From NCBI GenBank assembly GCA_035533295.1, contig DATLUA010000012.1, positions 1-64,000 of the forward strand: 64,000 bases of DNA, in the 5' to 3' direction. This DNA is from JAGWJU01 sp035533295. Lineage in GTDB: Bacteria > Elusimicrobiota > Elusimicrobia > UBA1565 > UBA9628. Made by a program: the position numbers and the translations under genes. Under the pieces are notes generated by a model. The model did no database searches. It was given only the letters and a program-made list of their open reading frames with translations, and was not told where the DNA came from. Of the stretch, positions 40,104-49,454 are shown piece after piece; position 1 is the stretch's first letter, and each line of letters begins with the position of its first letter.

Positions 40104-41279
40104 TCATGATCCGGTCTGCCGCGTTCTTTCCCGCAACAGGAACGCCACGCGCTCCAAGACCGCGAAAGCGACGAATTCGATGCCGATCAAGGCGAAAAGG
40201 CTCCCCGAGACGATGAAAATCCAGTTGTTCTCCGGGATGGAGCCGGTCAGCAGATAGGAATAGATCATGCGCCGGCTCAAGACGAGGGCCAGGACCAGGC
40301 TCGCCGCGGCCAAAACCAGAAGAAGCTTGGTTTTCGGGGGGGAGTCCTCTTCGTTGATGGCTCCGACGAGGGATTGCGCGGTCCAGCCGAAGGCCGCCAG
40401 GAAGGCGGCGGACGAAAGGCACCAGCTGACGAAGACGCAGCGGAACAGCATCCAATTCGCGAGGCGGTCGTTGCGCAGGTAATAAAGGAGCGGGCTCTCG
40501 GGGCCCCCCCAGGACGCGGCCAGAGCCCAGAGCGCCGCGGCGGCGAAAACGGCGGCCGCGGCGCCGAAAAAGAACCGGGGCTTGTAGGTCATCGAAGTTT
40601 CCAGGATGATGCGCAGGAAGCGCATTCCGTCCTTGATGACGCTGAGCTTCGATTCGCCCACGCGCTCCTCGTAGGGCATGGGAATTTCCTTCAGCCGCAA
40701 GCGGCCGTCGAGAATGGCCCGCACGCTCATCGCGGGCGTGAAATCGAGCCCATCGGGCAGGGGGTAGAGCCGATGCAGGGAGCTTTTACGCAGCACGCGC
40801 ATGCCGCTGGCCACGTCGGTCGCAGACGAGGAGCCGATCAGGTTGACCAGGGCGCGGAAAATGCGGTTGCCCAGGACTCTCACCGCAGGCATGCGCGCGT
40901 CGGAGTGAAGACGCGAGCCCACGGCGACGTCGAGGTTCTCCTTCAGGCAGAGCGATATGAGATCGGTGAAGAAGTTGGGATCGCAGGTGCCATCGGCGTC
41001 CAGAAAGCCCAGGAGATCGCCGCGCGCGGCGCCAAATCCGGTTTTGATCGCAGCGCCGTAGCCGCGGTTGCGGGGATGGGAGATGACCTTCGCTCCCTTG
41101 AATTCCCGGGCAATGGCCTCCGTGTTGTCCGAGGAGCCGTCATTGACGAGGAGAATCTCCACGTCCGAGACGCCCAGGCCCGCGGCCTTGATCTTCCCCG
41201 CCGCGGCCGAACTTCTCCGCAGGATGTCGGCGACGGACTGCTCCTCGTTGTAGGCGGGAATGACGATTGAGAAAATCAT
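40104..41279 (-). CDS. GT2 glycosyltransferase with C-terminal membrane helices
   Basis: 391 residues. The catalytic GT-A domain (IVIPAYNEEQSVADIL, VNDGSSDNT, FLDADGTCDP) occupies the first ~225 residues. SATDVASGMRVLRKSSL and ERVGESKLSVIKDG are DPM1-like features. The last ~160 residues hold four hydrophobic helices (FFFGAAAAVFAAAALWAL onward), as in GtrB-type bactoprenol glucosyltransferases. It would charge undecaprenyl phosphate with a sugar. The ATG overlaps the stop of the upstream gene (ATGA). Confidence 0.88.
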   Translation of the reverse strand: MIFSIVIPAYNEEQSVADILRRSSAAAGKIKAAGLGVSDVEILLVNDGSSDNTEAIAREFKGAKVISHPRNRGYGAAIKTGFGAARGDLLGFLDADGTCDPNFFTDLISLCLKENLDVAVGSRLHSDARMPAVRVLGNRIFRALVNLIGSSSATDVASGMRVLRKSSLHRLYPLPDGLDFTPAMSVRAILDGRLRLKEIPMPYEERVGESKLSVIKDGMRFLRIILETSMTYKPRFFFGAAAAVFAAAALWALAASWGGPESPLLYYLRNDRLANWMLFRCVFVSWCLSSAAFLAAFGWTAQSLVGAINEEDSPPKTKLLLVLAAASLVLALVLSRRMIYSYLLTGSIPENNWIFIVSGSLFALIGIEFVAFAVLERVAFLLRERTRQTGS

Positions 41280-41965
41280 GGGTGGCTCTTGAGCGCTCCG
41301 GACTTTATTCTAAAAAACAATTTAAGGTAAGACACGCCCAGGTTCAGCGCCGAAGCCTTCGAGCGCCCTCCGGACCGGGGGCGGAATTGAAGGGGAATCT
41401 CCTCGACCTTGGCTCCCCGGCTCAAGGCGCGCGCCAGAATCTCCTGCTGGATGGAGAAATCCCGTGCGCTCGTTGCAATGGATTTCAGGTAAGACGCCCG
41501 GTAAATCCGCATGCCTCCCGACGCGTCTTGTACGGCAAAGCCGTAAAAGACGCGGGTCATCACATTGAGCATGCGGCTGAGCGCGAGCCGGTGGAGGGGC
41601 ATCAGGGCGGAGCCCCCGGGGACGTAGCGCGACCCGATGACGACATCGGCGTCGTGGCGGCGCCGCCACAAATCGAGCGCCGTGTCGGGCGGGTGAGAGC
41701 CATCCCCGTCCATGGTTATGATGAACTCTCCCTGTGCGGTCTGCACGCCTTGGCGGAAGGCCGGGCCGTAGCCCAGCACGGGGCAATGCAGGACATGGGC
41801 TCCGGCCGCGCGGGCCAGCTCCTGCGTACCGTCGGACGAGCCGCCGTCCACGACCAGTATCTCATGGGAGATGCCGTTGTCGGAAAACAGGGTTTTGAGG
41901 CGCGCCACAACGGGGGGTGCGCCCACGGCCTCGTTCAAGGTCGGTATCACGACGCTGATGTCCAT
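41276..41965 (-). CDS. GT2 glycosyltransferase
   Basis: About 229 residues from the ATG at 41965, which gives the usual MDISVVIPTLNEA beginning; an in-frame ATG at 41989 is possible. VVDGGSSDGTQEL binds the donor, TMDGDGSHPPD carries the DxD and DASGGMRIYRASYL is GT2-like. It is the first of three tandem GT2 genes on this strand. The 135-bp gap to the divergent flippase gene is AT-rich near 41985-42030 and should hold both promoters, though I cannot place a consensus with confidence. Confidence 0.85.
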   Translation of the reverse strand: MDISVVIPTLNEAVGAPPVVARLKTLFSDNGISHEILVVDGGSSDGTQELARAAGAHVLHCPVLGYGPAFRQGVQTAQGEFIITMDGDGSHPPDTALDLWRRRHDADVVIGSRYVPGGSALMPLHRLALSRMLNVMTRVFYGFAVQDASGGMRIYRASYLKSIATSARDFSIQQEILARALSRGAKVEEIPLQFRPRSGGRSKASALNLGVSYLKLFFRIKSGALKSHP

Positions 41966-42100
41966 GGATTCTTGTGCCGGCGGCGCCATATGCTACTAAT
42001 TCTTTCTTTTTGTTTTCTACGGGATTTCATCGCATCAGTTTTGCGCGCGGCGGCAATTTGGTAGCATGCAAGCCGGTTTGACGCCGTCGTGAGACACCTC

Positions 42101-43663
42101 ATGCCTAAAAACAACAGCGCCCGATCTGTGCGCTTCGCTAAAAACGTGGTTTGGAGCCTGAGCGGGCAGGTGTGCGTCATGGCGCTCAGTTTTTTTCTGA
42201 CCCCCTACCTTATCCACAAGCTCGGCCTGCAGGTATACGGCGTTTATATCATTCTCAACGCCGTCGCCGGCTATCTTTTGCTGATGAGCTTCGGCGCGTC
42301 GCCCACGATAGTCAAATTTCTTTCCGAATTCGCCGCGGCGGAAGATTCCGAAAAAATTCGGCGCGCCGTCGGCTATTCGCTGGCCCTGCATACCGCCGGG
42401 CCGGCCTTGGGATCTTTGGCCGTCGGGCTGGGGGCTAAATTTTTGATCGTCCGGGTTTTCCATGTTTCCGGGGCGCTTGTTCCGGTGGGCGTTTTTACAC
42501 TGCGTTGCCTTGCGGTCGCGGGAGTCGCCGTCTCGCTGACGGCCTGGGCCTCCTCCGTGCTGGCCGGACTCCAAATTTTCAAATGGCAGAGCATCATCTA
42601 CGTGGCGCAGAGCGGGCTCATGGTTTCCGGCGCCGCGCTCGCCGTCGCGGCCGGATTGGGAATTCGTGGGATAGCGCGGTGGTACGCCGCGCTTAACGTC
42701 GGGCTGTGTTTTCTGGCTCTTTCCATTGCCGCGTCCTCGCTCAAGCCTTTGTGGCGCCGCGCCGCGGCCGCTCCGGAAGGCTACGGATTCAAGACGTTCG
42801 GCGGCTATGGCTTGAGCATGTGGCTGGGGCAAATCGCCTGGATCGTGACCTACCAATTCGACAAAATATTCCTCGCCCGCGGAACCTCCATCGCCGGCAT
42901 GACTTTATATTCGGTTCCTGCCGGGCTCCTACAGCGCTTCCAATTCTTTCCATCGGCGGTCGCGACGGTGCTCATCCCCGTCATCAGCGAAGCCTTCGTC
43001 CGCGAGTCTTCCTCGGAGATCAAAAGGCTTTACCTTAAAACGCTGCGGGGGATATTGTGGACGATTCTGCCGATCTATATTTTTCTCTTCGCCGTGATGC
43101 CGCAGTTCCTGGGGCTGTGGCTGGGGGGAAGCTTCTCGAGCGCCAGCGTCTGGCCCGCGAGGTTTTTGGTCCTGGCGCAAATCGTGCTGATGCTAAACTA
43201 CGTTCCGACGGCCGTGGCCATCGGCGGCGGCAAGCCGCTATATACCTCCTATGTGGTCTGGGGCCAGGCCGTCATCAGCGTAATCGCGTGGAAGCTCTTG
43301 ATTCCGCATTATGGCATCGGGGGCGCCGGCTTCGGTTCTCTTCTTGCCCAGTTGATTCCCGATTTCATCTACCTTGGGTTCGTCCATGACCGCATCTTGT
43401 CGCTGGATTGGAGGGAATATTTTGCCGATGGGCTCCACGCTCCGTTCGTGTGCGGGGCTCTGCTTGCCGTCGGCCTTCTCTCCGTTCATTCCTGGCTCGA
43501 TACCTGGCCGAAGCTTGTCGTTTCCGGCGTCTTGGGAGGAGCTGTTTTCCTGGCCTGCGGCAGAGCGATCGCCGGAGAGGAGGACCGCCGGACCTTGGAA
43601 ATGCTTTGGGATAACGCGCTGTCCTACCGCAGGCCGGGAGGCAAGCAGTACCGGCGGCGATGA
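42101..43663 (+). CDS. Polysaccharide flippase (Wzx/MATE-like)
   Basis: About 520 residues with twelve to fourteen hydrophobic helices. SVRFAKNVVWSLSGQVCVMALSFFLTPYLIHKLGLQVYGVY is the classic start of Wzx/RfbX proteins, followed by the GYLLLMSFGASPTIVKFLSEFAAA segment. It should move undecaprenyl-linked glycan units across the inner membrane for the Wzy-type protein. No Shine-Dalgarno is obvious before the ATG at 42101; a GTG at 42089 is in frame. Divergent from the GT2 operon at 41965. Confidence 0.88.
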   Translation: MPKNNSARSVRFAKNVVWSLSGQVCVMALSFFLTPYLIHKLGLQVYGVYIILNAVAGYLLLMSFGASPTIVKFLSEFAAAEDSEKIRRAVGYSLALHTAGPALGSLAVGLGAKFLIVRVFHVSGALVPVGVFTLRCLAVAGVAVSLTAWASSVLAGLQIFKWQSIIYVAQSGLMVSGAALAVAAGLGIRGIARWYAALNVGLCFLALSIAASSLKPLWRRAAAAPEGYGFKTFGGYGLSMWLGQIAWIVTYQFDKIFLARGTSIAGMTLYSVPAGLLQRFQFFPSAVATVLIPVISEAFVRESSSEIKRLYLKTLRGILWTILPIYIFLFAVMPQFLGLWLGGSFSSASVWPARFLVLAQIVLMLNYVPTAVAIGGGKPLYTSYVVWGQAVISVIAWKLLIPHYGIGGAGFGSLLAQLIPDFIYLGFVHDRILSLDWREYFADGLHAPFVCGALLAVGLLSVHSWLDTWPKLVVSGVLGGAVFLACGRAIAGEEDRRTLEMLWDNALSYRRPGGKQYRRR

Positions 43664-43729
43664 TAAAGGAAATGTTTTCGCCTCCGGTATATGCGGCGCT
43701 CTTAAAAATGGTCTAATCGAAGCGGCTTT

Positions 43730-44338
43730 ATGCTCGAATACGCGCTCCTGACCTTCGGTTCTCTCTTCGCCATCGTCGATCCCTTCGCCGCCATCCCGGC
43801 GTTTTTGGCGATGACCCCGCAGGACAGCGCCAAACAGCGCAAAAAAATGGCGCGCACGGCCTGCCTGGTCTGCTGGCTGGTGCTGACCGCCTTCGCGGCC
43901 GGCGGGCCTTTGATTTTCCGGATGCTAGGCATCACGCTCAAGGCCTTTCAGATCGCGGGAGGGCTGGTGTTGCTCCTGTCATCCCTGGACATGCTGCGCG
44001 CCCAGCCCTCGCCGCTGCGCGAAACGGCCGAGGAGACAGCGGCTGGCTTGAGCAAGGACGATATCGCCATAACGCCTCTGGCCATTCCCATGCTTTCGGG
44101 CCCCGGCTCGATTACCACGGCCATCGTGCTGGCCGGCCACGCGCATTCCCTGCCGAGGGCGGCCATTTTCTACGGCGTCATCGCGCTCGTGTCGCTGCTG
44201 AGTTACCTGACCTTGACCGCCGCGGCCTCCGGCGCGAAGAAGCTAAGCCCCATCGCGCTCAACATCATCAACCGATTGATGGGCCTTCTGCTCGTCGCCA
44301 TCGGCGTGCAGTTCATCATCTCCGCCCTTCATATCTAG
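43730..44338 (+). CDS. marC: MarC/NAAT-family inner-membrane protein
   Basis: 202 residues with six hydrophobic segments. FGSLFAIVDPFAAIPAFLAMT at the N-terminus and ITPLAIPMLSGPGSITTAIVLA in the middle are the family signature; LNIINRLMGLLLVAIGVQFI closes it. The transport substrate of MarC proteins is not established. A TCTAAT 12 nt upstream of the ATG could be its -10. It converges on asnB with a 21-bp gap. Confidence 0.93.
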   Translation: MLEYALLTFGSLFAIVDPFAAIPAFLAMTPQDSAKQRKKMARTACLVCWLVLTAFAAGGPLIFRMLGITLKAFQIAGGLVLLLSSLDMLRAQPSPLRETAEETAAGLSKDDIAITPLAIPMLSGPGSITTAIVLAGHAHSLPRAAIFYGVIALVSLLSYLTLTAAASGAKKLSPIALNIINRLMGLLLVAIGVQFIISALHI

Positions 44339-44359
44339 GGCGTCGCTGCGGAAAGCCGA

Positions 44360-46258
44360 CTACTGCGGATGAGCGCCGTGTTGGTGCCAGAGTTCCAGCA
44401 TCAAAAGCGCCCAGAGACGGTAGCCGTTGTCTCGCCGGCCGCTTTGATGCTCGTCCCAAAACCGCCGCAGGGCGGGCTCGGCGAAGTAGCCGCGCTCAAG
44501 GGCGTCGGAAGAGAGAACGAGGTCTTCCCAGTATTTCCTGAGGGGACCCCGAAACCAAGCGCCCAAGGGAATCCCGAATCCCATCTTGCCGCGTTTGTAA
44601 ATCGAGGCGGGCAGTTTGTCCTTGAAGGCCTCCTTCATGAGCCACTTGTGCCCCGTGAATCCCCGCAGCTTCCAATTCCCAGGCAGGGCGAACACGGTCT
44701 CCACGAACTCATGGTCCAAGAGCGGCGAGCGGGCTTCCAAGGAGTTGGCCATGCTGGCGATGTCCATTTTGGCCATGAGACACTCGGGAAGATAGGTTTT
44801 GAAGTCCACGTAGAGCAGGCGGTTGACGAAATCTTCGCCTTTAGACGCCGCGAACGCTTTCTGCAGGTATTTCAGCGCCGCGCCTTTGTCGCTCCCGAGA
44901 CGCGCTTTGAATTCGGAGCTGTAGAGGCTTTCCTTTTCCTCTTCCGTGAAATAGCCCACGACCTTGAGATGCCGCTGCGCCAAGTCGGGATGCAGCAGCG
45001 AGCGCATGAAGCGCTTGACCCGCCAGGTGAATCCATAGGGCGCATGATACTCCGGCAGGAACTCGGCGCCGGATTTGAGCGCGGCCAAGGCCGGCGAGGG
45101 CAGATAATCGAAGAGCCGGCTCAACTTCATCGCGAAATAGCGCACGTAGCCCGCGAAGTTTTCGTCTCCGCCGTCGCCGTTCAAGGCCACGGTGACGTGC
45201 TTGCGGGTCTCGCGCGAAACGTAATATGAAGGGAGCGCGGACGCGTCGGCGTAGGGCTCGCCGTAGTGCCAGGCCAGCTTGGGCAGAACCTCCGCCATTT
45301 CGGGCTTGACCATGAACTCCGTGTGCTCGCAGCCGTAGCGCTGGGCGACGGTCTTGGCGAAATGAAGCTCGGAGAAGGCCTGCTCCTCGAAGCCGATGGA
45401 AAAGGTCTTGATCGGGCGATCTGAGAGTTCGCTCATCAAGGCGACGATGATGGAGGAATCGACGCCGCCGGACAGGAAGGCGCCCAGGGGCACCTCGGAA
45501 ATCATGCGCAGGCGAACCGATTCCTTGAGCTTGTCCGCGACGAGCGCTTTGGCTTCCTCGAAATCCGCGGTCTTGGGCGGCGCGCCCAGCGGCAAATCCC
45601 AGTAGCGCTCCACGTGAACGCGGCCTTTTTCCAGCGTCAGGGTATGGCCGGGCGGAAGTTTCTTGATTGATTTGTAGATGGTTTCGGGGGACGGGATGTA
45701 TTGAAGCGACAAGTATTCGTCCAGGGCTTCGGGGGAAATTTCGCTTGAAATTCCCGGCCACAAAGCGACGGAGCGCAGCTCGGAGGCGAAGGCGAAGAAA
45801 TCGGGCGTGTCGGCGTAGACCAGAGGCTTTTTGCCCAGGCGGTCGCGCGCGATGAAGAGCCGCTCGCGCTTCTTGTCCCAGATGGCGAAGGCGAACATGC
45901 CGCGGAGCTTGCCGACGCACGCGGCGCCCATCTCGTCGTAGAGCGCCAGGATGGTTTCGGTGTCGCTCTGGGTTTTGAGCGCGCGGCCGCGCGCGAGCAG
46001 ATCGCGCCGCAGCTCCTGGTAGTTGTAGATTTCGCCGTTGAAGACGATCCAAAGCGAATCGTCGGCGTAGGAGATGGGCTGCCGGCCGGTCTTTAAATCG
46101 ATGATGGCCAGGCGGCGCATGGCCAGACCCACGGGCCCGTCAACATAGTAGCCCTCGTCGTCCGGGCCGCGGTGGGAGATGAGATCGTTGGCGCGTTTCA
46201 AGCGCTCGCGATCCCGGAAAGGACCCTTTTTCGAGACGATGCCGCAGATGCCGCACAT
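44360..46258 (-). CDS. asnB: Asparagine synthetase (glutamine-hydrolysing), AsnB type
   Basis: 632 residues, normal length. Cys2 after the initiator Met (CGICGIV) is the glutaminase nucleophile of the class II amidotransferase domain, with HRGPDDEG and NGEIYNY close by. The synthetase domain has the PP-loop SGGVDSSI and later LARSPLLDHEF-type segment (LEARSPLLDHEFVE). In polysaccharide loci such enzymes often amidate sugar acids, so it may serve glycan modification rather than asparagine supply. TAGAAT at 46279-46284 (minus) gives a leader of about 14 nt. Confidence 0.92.
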   Translation of the reverse strand: MCGICGIVSKKGPFRDRERLKRANDLISHRGPDDEGYYVDGPVGLAMRRLAIIDLKTGRQPISYADDSLWIVFNGEIYNYQELRRDLLARGRALKTQSDTETILALYDEMGAACVGKLRGMFAFAIWDKKRERLFIARDRLGKKPLVYADTPDFFAFASELRSVALWPGISSEISPEALDEYLSLQYIPSPETIYKSIKKLPPGHTLTLEKGRVHVERYWDLPLGAPPKTADFEEAKALVADKLKESVRLRMISEVPLGAFLSGGVDSSIIVALMSELSDRPIKTFSIGFEEQAFSELHFAKTVAQRYGCEHTEFMVKPEMAEVLPKLAWHYGEPYADASALPSYYVSRETRKHVTVALNGDGGDENFAGYVRYFAMKLSRLFDYLPSPALAALKSGAEFLPEYHAPYGFTWRVKRFMRSLLHPDLAQRHLKVVGYFTEEEKESLYSSEFKARLGSDKGAALKYLQKAFAASKGEDFVNRLLYVDFKTYLPECLMAKMDIASMANSLEARSPLLDHEFVETVFALPGNWKLRGFTGHKWLMKEAFKDKLPASIYKRGKMGFGIPLGAWFRGPLRKYWEDLVLSSDALERGYFAEPALRRFWDEHQSGRRDNGYRLWALLMLELWHQHGAHPQ

Positions 46259-46278
46259 GGATTCGCCCGCCTGGGGCG

Positions 46279-46325
46279 ATTCTATGATAGCTCATTTGGA
46301 GAAGATTGCCGATTATATGTAGAAT
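46279..46325. promoter_or_regulatory. Divergent -10 elements between asnB and the peroxidase gene
   Basis: TAGAAT on the minus strand (46279-46284) serves asnB; TAGAAT on the plus strand (46320-46325) serves the peroxidase side, with predicted start near 46332. Confidence 0.4.
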
Positions 46326-46426
46326 GCCGCTTGAAAATGAGCGAATTCGCGCGCAAGGCGGGCCTTTCGGCGGCCAACGTGGTGTTCGGCGCCGGAGAGC
46401 GCTTGCGCCGCATTCGAGGAGGACTT

Positions 46427-46933
46427 ATGAAGACCACTGCCGCGCCGGCCGGAAAAATTTATTCCTTCGAGATGAAAACCATCGACGGCCGCACCAAGAA
46501 ACTGGAGGACTACAAAGGCCAGGTTCTCCTCGTGGTCAACACGGCGTCCCAGTGCGGGTATACGCCGCAATACGAAGGGCTGGAGAAGCTCTACGAGCGC
46601 TTCAGGGACAAGGGCCTGATGGTTCTCGCCTTCCCGGCCAACGAGTTCGGCGCCCAGGAGCCCGGCACGGACGCGGAGATATCGCAGTTTTGCCGCACGA
46701 AATATTCGACAACTTTCGACCTGTTTTCGAAGATCAGGGTCAAAGGCGAGGGCATCCACCCGCTTTATAAGTTCTTGACCACGGAGTCCGGACACAACGG
46801 CGAAATTCCCTGGAACTTCGCCAAGTTCCTGGTCGGCCGCCGCGGCGCAATCGCCGATCGCTTCGGGCCGGACACGGAGCCCTTGTCCAAAACGCTGGTG
46901 GGCCGCATCGAGAGCCTCCTCGCCGAGTCTTGA
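46427..46933 (+). CDS. Glutathione peroxidase family (Cys type)
   Basis: 168 residues from the ATG at 46427, preceded by AGGAGG at ideal spacing. NTASQCGYTPQYEGLEKLY holds the peroxidatic Cys (not Sec), LAFPANEFGAQEPG the conserved Gln, and WNFAKFLVGR the Trp of the catalytic tetrad. It reduces hydroperoxides, probably with thioredoxin rather than glutathione, as is usual for bacterial Cys forms. A longer form from ATG 46337 would add about 30 residues and lie only 5 nt from the predicted transcription start. The stop overlaps the next start (TTGA). Confidence 0.92.
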   Translation: MKTTAAPAGKIYSFEMKTIDGRTKKLEDYKGQVLLVVNTASQCGYTPQYEGLEKLYERFRDKGLMVLAFPANEFGAQEPGTDAEISQFCRTKYSTTFDLFSKIRVKGEGIHPLYKFLTTESGHNGEIPWNFAKFLVGRRGAIADRFGPDTEPLSKTLVGRIESLLAES

Positions 46934-47946
46934 GCGAAGCGCCGCCGTTTTTTTCCGTCGTCCTTCCCACCCACAACCGCGCCGCGATGCTGAGGACGGC
47001 GGTCAAGAGCGTCCTGGCGCAGACCTGCCGCGATTTCGAGTGCTTCGTCCTGGACGACGGCTCCACGGACGAGACGCCGCGGGTGTTCCGGGAATTTAAC
47101 GCCGAGCCCGCCCTGCGGCTCATGCGTTTCGAGGACAACCTCCGCCAGCACGCGCGGCGCAATCACGCCATCCGCCAAGCGCGTGGGCGCTTCGTGACGT
47201 TCATCGATTCGGACGATATTTGGCTTCCGGAGCGCCTGGAGATTTTCAAGCGCGCGATTGCGGCCCGTCCGAAGGCCGGATTCTGGTTCTCGAATGCTTA
47301 TGTGCTCAGGGAGGGGATCATCATCGGAACCGTCTTTGATCCGAAGCGGGCGATTCCGGAAGGCCGCGTCCCGGGCTGGTGGGCCGTGGGCGGCTCCTTC
47401 CTGCCCTACCTGACGACGAACCTGGCGGTGCGGAGGGAGGCGTTCGCGGAGCAAGGGTATTTCCGCGAAGACATGCGCGTGCTGGAAGACACCGAACTCT
47501 ACGCCCGGATGCTCAAATCCGGCCTCCAGGTCGGCGTCATTCGGGAGCCCCTGGCCGTGCGCCGGCTTCACGCCGAGCAGATCACGATGGAGCATCGGAC
47601 GGCTTATCGGGAATCCTTGGAAGCGCTCTCGTCCGGCGGCCTTCCGGAAAGCGAGTTTCCGGCGCATCGGCGCAAGCTGGCCTTGACGGCGGCCTCCTTC
47701 ATGGTCAAGAGCATCAACCCGTCCCAGGCACGGCGGTTTCTGGGCGAGGAGTTGGGAGCGCGCCGATTCCTCGCGCCGGCGTATTGGGCCAGCTTCACCC
47801 CGCCCGCGCTGCTGCGCGCGGCCAAAGCGGCCCGCTTTTCCCGGCTGCGCCGCCGCTACCGTCCCGAGTCGGCTCCTCCGGCTTTCCGAGAAACCCTCGA
47901 GCGGATTGCTCCGTTGCTCAATCAGGAAAAAACCCAGGTTCGCTGA
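46930..47946 (+). CDS. GT2 glycosyltransferase
   Basis: 338 residues from a TTG that overlaps the peroxidase stop. FSVVLPTHNRAAMLRTAV and LDDGSTDETPRV bind the donor; FIDSDDIWLPERLE carries the DxD element; MRVLEDTELYARMLKSG contains the ED base motif of processive-like and rhamnosyl-type GT2 enzymes. The last ~110 residues are helical and basic. Unlike the DPM1-like GT2s in this window, it probably adds sugars directly to a growing glycan. Confidence 0.87.
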   Translation: MSEAPPFFSVVLPTHNRAAMLRTAVKSVLAQTCRDFECFVLDDGSTDETPRVFREFNAEPALRLMRFEDNLRQHARRNHAIRQARGRFVTFIDSDDIWLPERLEIFKRAIAARPKAGFWFSNAYVLREGIIIGTVFDPKRAIPEGRVPGWWAVGGSFLPYLTTNLAVRREAFAEQGYFREDMRVLEDTELYARMLKSGLQVGVIREPLAVRRLHAEQITMEHRTAYRESLEALSSGGLPESEFPAHRRKLALTAASFMVKSINPSQARRFLGEELGARRFLAPAYWASFTPPALLRAAKAARFSRLRRRYRPESAPPAFRETLERIAPLLNQEKTQVR

Positions 47947-47956
47947 GTGTCCGATT

Positions 47957-48046
47957 ATGCCTCAAGAGAAACAGAAGGAGTGGGTCGGGGAGTGGGAGAA
48001 TCTCCGCGGGATGCAAATGCTGGGCGCCGGCTGCCGCCACGGGTAA
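47957..48046 (+). other. Possible 29-codon open frame in a 143-bp gap
   Basis: ATG at 47957 to TAA at 48044-48046, encoding a peptide that begins MPQEKQKEWVGEWENLRG and ends MLGAGCRHG. There is no clear Shine-Dalgarno. The ending recalls a methyltransferase motif I (LGAGC.HG), so it may be a decayed N-terminus rather than a gene. Nothing else is recognisable in 47947-48089. Confidence 0.2.
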
Positions 48047-48089
48047 ATGGCGGCCTCGGCGTGCCTGTGGCACCTTCCATTGAAAAGGC

Positions 48090-49340
48090 ATGATTAAGAA
48101 AATTCTCCGCTTGGGCGGCGCTTTCTCAGGCCTTGGAATCATTTGGATTCGAACCTTTTTACGGCGGAATCGAAAAACGGCCCCCGCGCAGAGGCTTAAA
48201 TGGATTCTGGTTTTAGGCCACGCGGCCATCGGCGACTGCATCTTTCTCTTGCCCGCGTTGCGCTGCCTGCGCGCCCTGTTCCCGGAGGCGCGAATCGTTT
48301 TCATGGCCCCGCGCTACCCGACCACCGAGGAATTGATTCCGGCGACGGGATTGGTCGATGAAATCTGGGAGTTCGACGCTTCGCGCGGGCAGGAAGAAAA
48401 AACGGAAATTTGCCGCCGCATAAAGCGCGTCCGCTTCGATGCCGTGGTCATGAGCCACGCCACTCCCGCCCGCTTATACCTTCCGGCTATTCTGAACATC
48501 CCGTTGCGCGTCGGCCACTGTCGGCCCTTAAACGCGCCCCACAAAGGCTGGTTTTTTGGGAGATATGTCCTCTGGCGCCTGCGCCGGGGACTCATCAGCG
48601 ACGAATTCGAGCGGCGCCTCGCGCTCAACCGCAAGGTCTGGGTCGCGGAAGACGCGGAGCACACCGTGAGCCGAAACCTGCGCCTTATTGGCGCTCTAGG
48701 CGCCGGGTTGCCTCCGGCGGCCGACTCTCCTCCAAATTTGCCGGAAACGCCCGAACAGGCCGGTCTGGCCGAAAAAAATATGGAAGGAATAGACCGTTCG
48801 CGGGCCGTCGGCCTTCATGTCGGGTCCCCCAAGAGCCAGTATGGCAAGATCTGGCCGGCGGAAAAATGGGCTCGGGTGTGCCGGAAGCTCAGCGAGCGTC
48901 ACGGCGTTAAAATCGTTCTATTGGGCGGCCCCGATGAAGAAGATCAAGCGGGCCGATTCCTTGCCGCGCTGGACGCGCCTTGCTTGAACTTGGCCGGGCG
49001 GCTCGGGCTCATGGAGACTTTCGCGGTCGTGCGGCGCTGCCGCCTGCTCATCGGCAACGACACCGGGATTTCCAAGGCGGCCATGGCGATGGGTGTTCCT
49101 ACCGCCGCCGTTTGGGGCCCTTCCGATCGTCCGGGCTACGGCGTTTTTTGGGATAAGGAAAAGCATCTGGAGATTTTTCGGCCGCTTGCCTGCTCTCCCT
49201 GCGTGAGCATGGGCTTGCGGGCTGAGGGCGCGGGCGTTATCAATTTTGCCACCTGCGGCCATCACGCCTGTCTGGAAGAGTTGACGGCCGACGAGGTCTT
49301 TGCGGCCGTCAGCGCCAAGTACGGATCCCTTTTCTCCTAA
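48090..49340 (+). CDS. GT9 family glycosyltransferase (heptosyltransferase-like)
   Basis: 416 residues, GT-B fold. The N-terminal LVLGHAAIGDCIFLLPALRCLRALFP is the GT9 signature around the Asp base; the C-terminal half has HVGSPKSQYGKIWPAEKWA and LIGNDTGISKAAMAMGVPTAAVWGPSD, the nucleotide-binding part. Such enzymes add heptose to lipopolysaccharide-type cores at the inner face of the membrane, and GDP-heptose genes are present in this window, although GT9 members normally use ADP-heptose. A strong terminator follows. Confidence 0.9.
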   Translation: MIKKILRLGGAFSGLGIIWIRTFLRRNRKTAPAQRLKWILVLGHAAIGDCIFLLPALRCLRALFPEARIVFMAPRYPTTEELIPATGLVDEIWEFDASRGQEEKTEICRRIKRVRFDAVVMSHATPARLYLPAILNIPLRVGHCRPLNAPHKGWFFGRYVLWRLRRGLISDEFERRLALNRKVWVAEDAEHTVSRNLRLIGALGAGLPPAADSPPNLPETPEQAGLAEKNMEGIDRSRAVGLHVGSPKSQYGKIWPAEKWARVCRKLSERHGVKIVLLGGPDEEDQAGRFLAALDAPCLNLAGRLGLMETFAVVRRCRLLIGNDTGISKAAMAMGVPTAAVWGPSDRPGYGVFWDKEKHLEIFRPLACSPCVSMGLRAEGAGVINFATCGHHACLEELTADEVFAAVSAKYGSLFS

Positions 49341-49349
49341 ATCTCGACG

Positions 49350-49383
49350 GCGCGGCCGACATTGGGAGGCCGCGCTTGTTTTT
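49350..49383 (+). terminator. Rho-independent terminator after the GT9 gene
   Basis: GCGCGGCC (49350-49357) and GGCCGCGC (49368-49375) form a perfect 8-bp stem with a 10-nt loop, followed by TTGTTTTT. Confidence 0.9.
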
Positions 49384-49454
49384 GCATCGGACTTCATGGC
49401 ATCATCGGTTATACAAATATGGAATTTGCGCGCTTCTCGCCGCTTTAGGATTGC

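Noticed and set aside
44360..46258. AsnB considered as a lasso cyclase for the peptide at 6092
   Set aside because: It is a standard full-length asparagine synthetase with Cys2 glutaminase, 38 kb away, and the peptide has no Asp/Glu acceptor for a macrolactam.
46337..46426. Longer peroxidase starting at 46337
   Set aside because: In frame and close to a possible transcription start, but AGGAGG before 46427 and the family's usual N-terminus favour the shorter form; kept only as an alternative.
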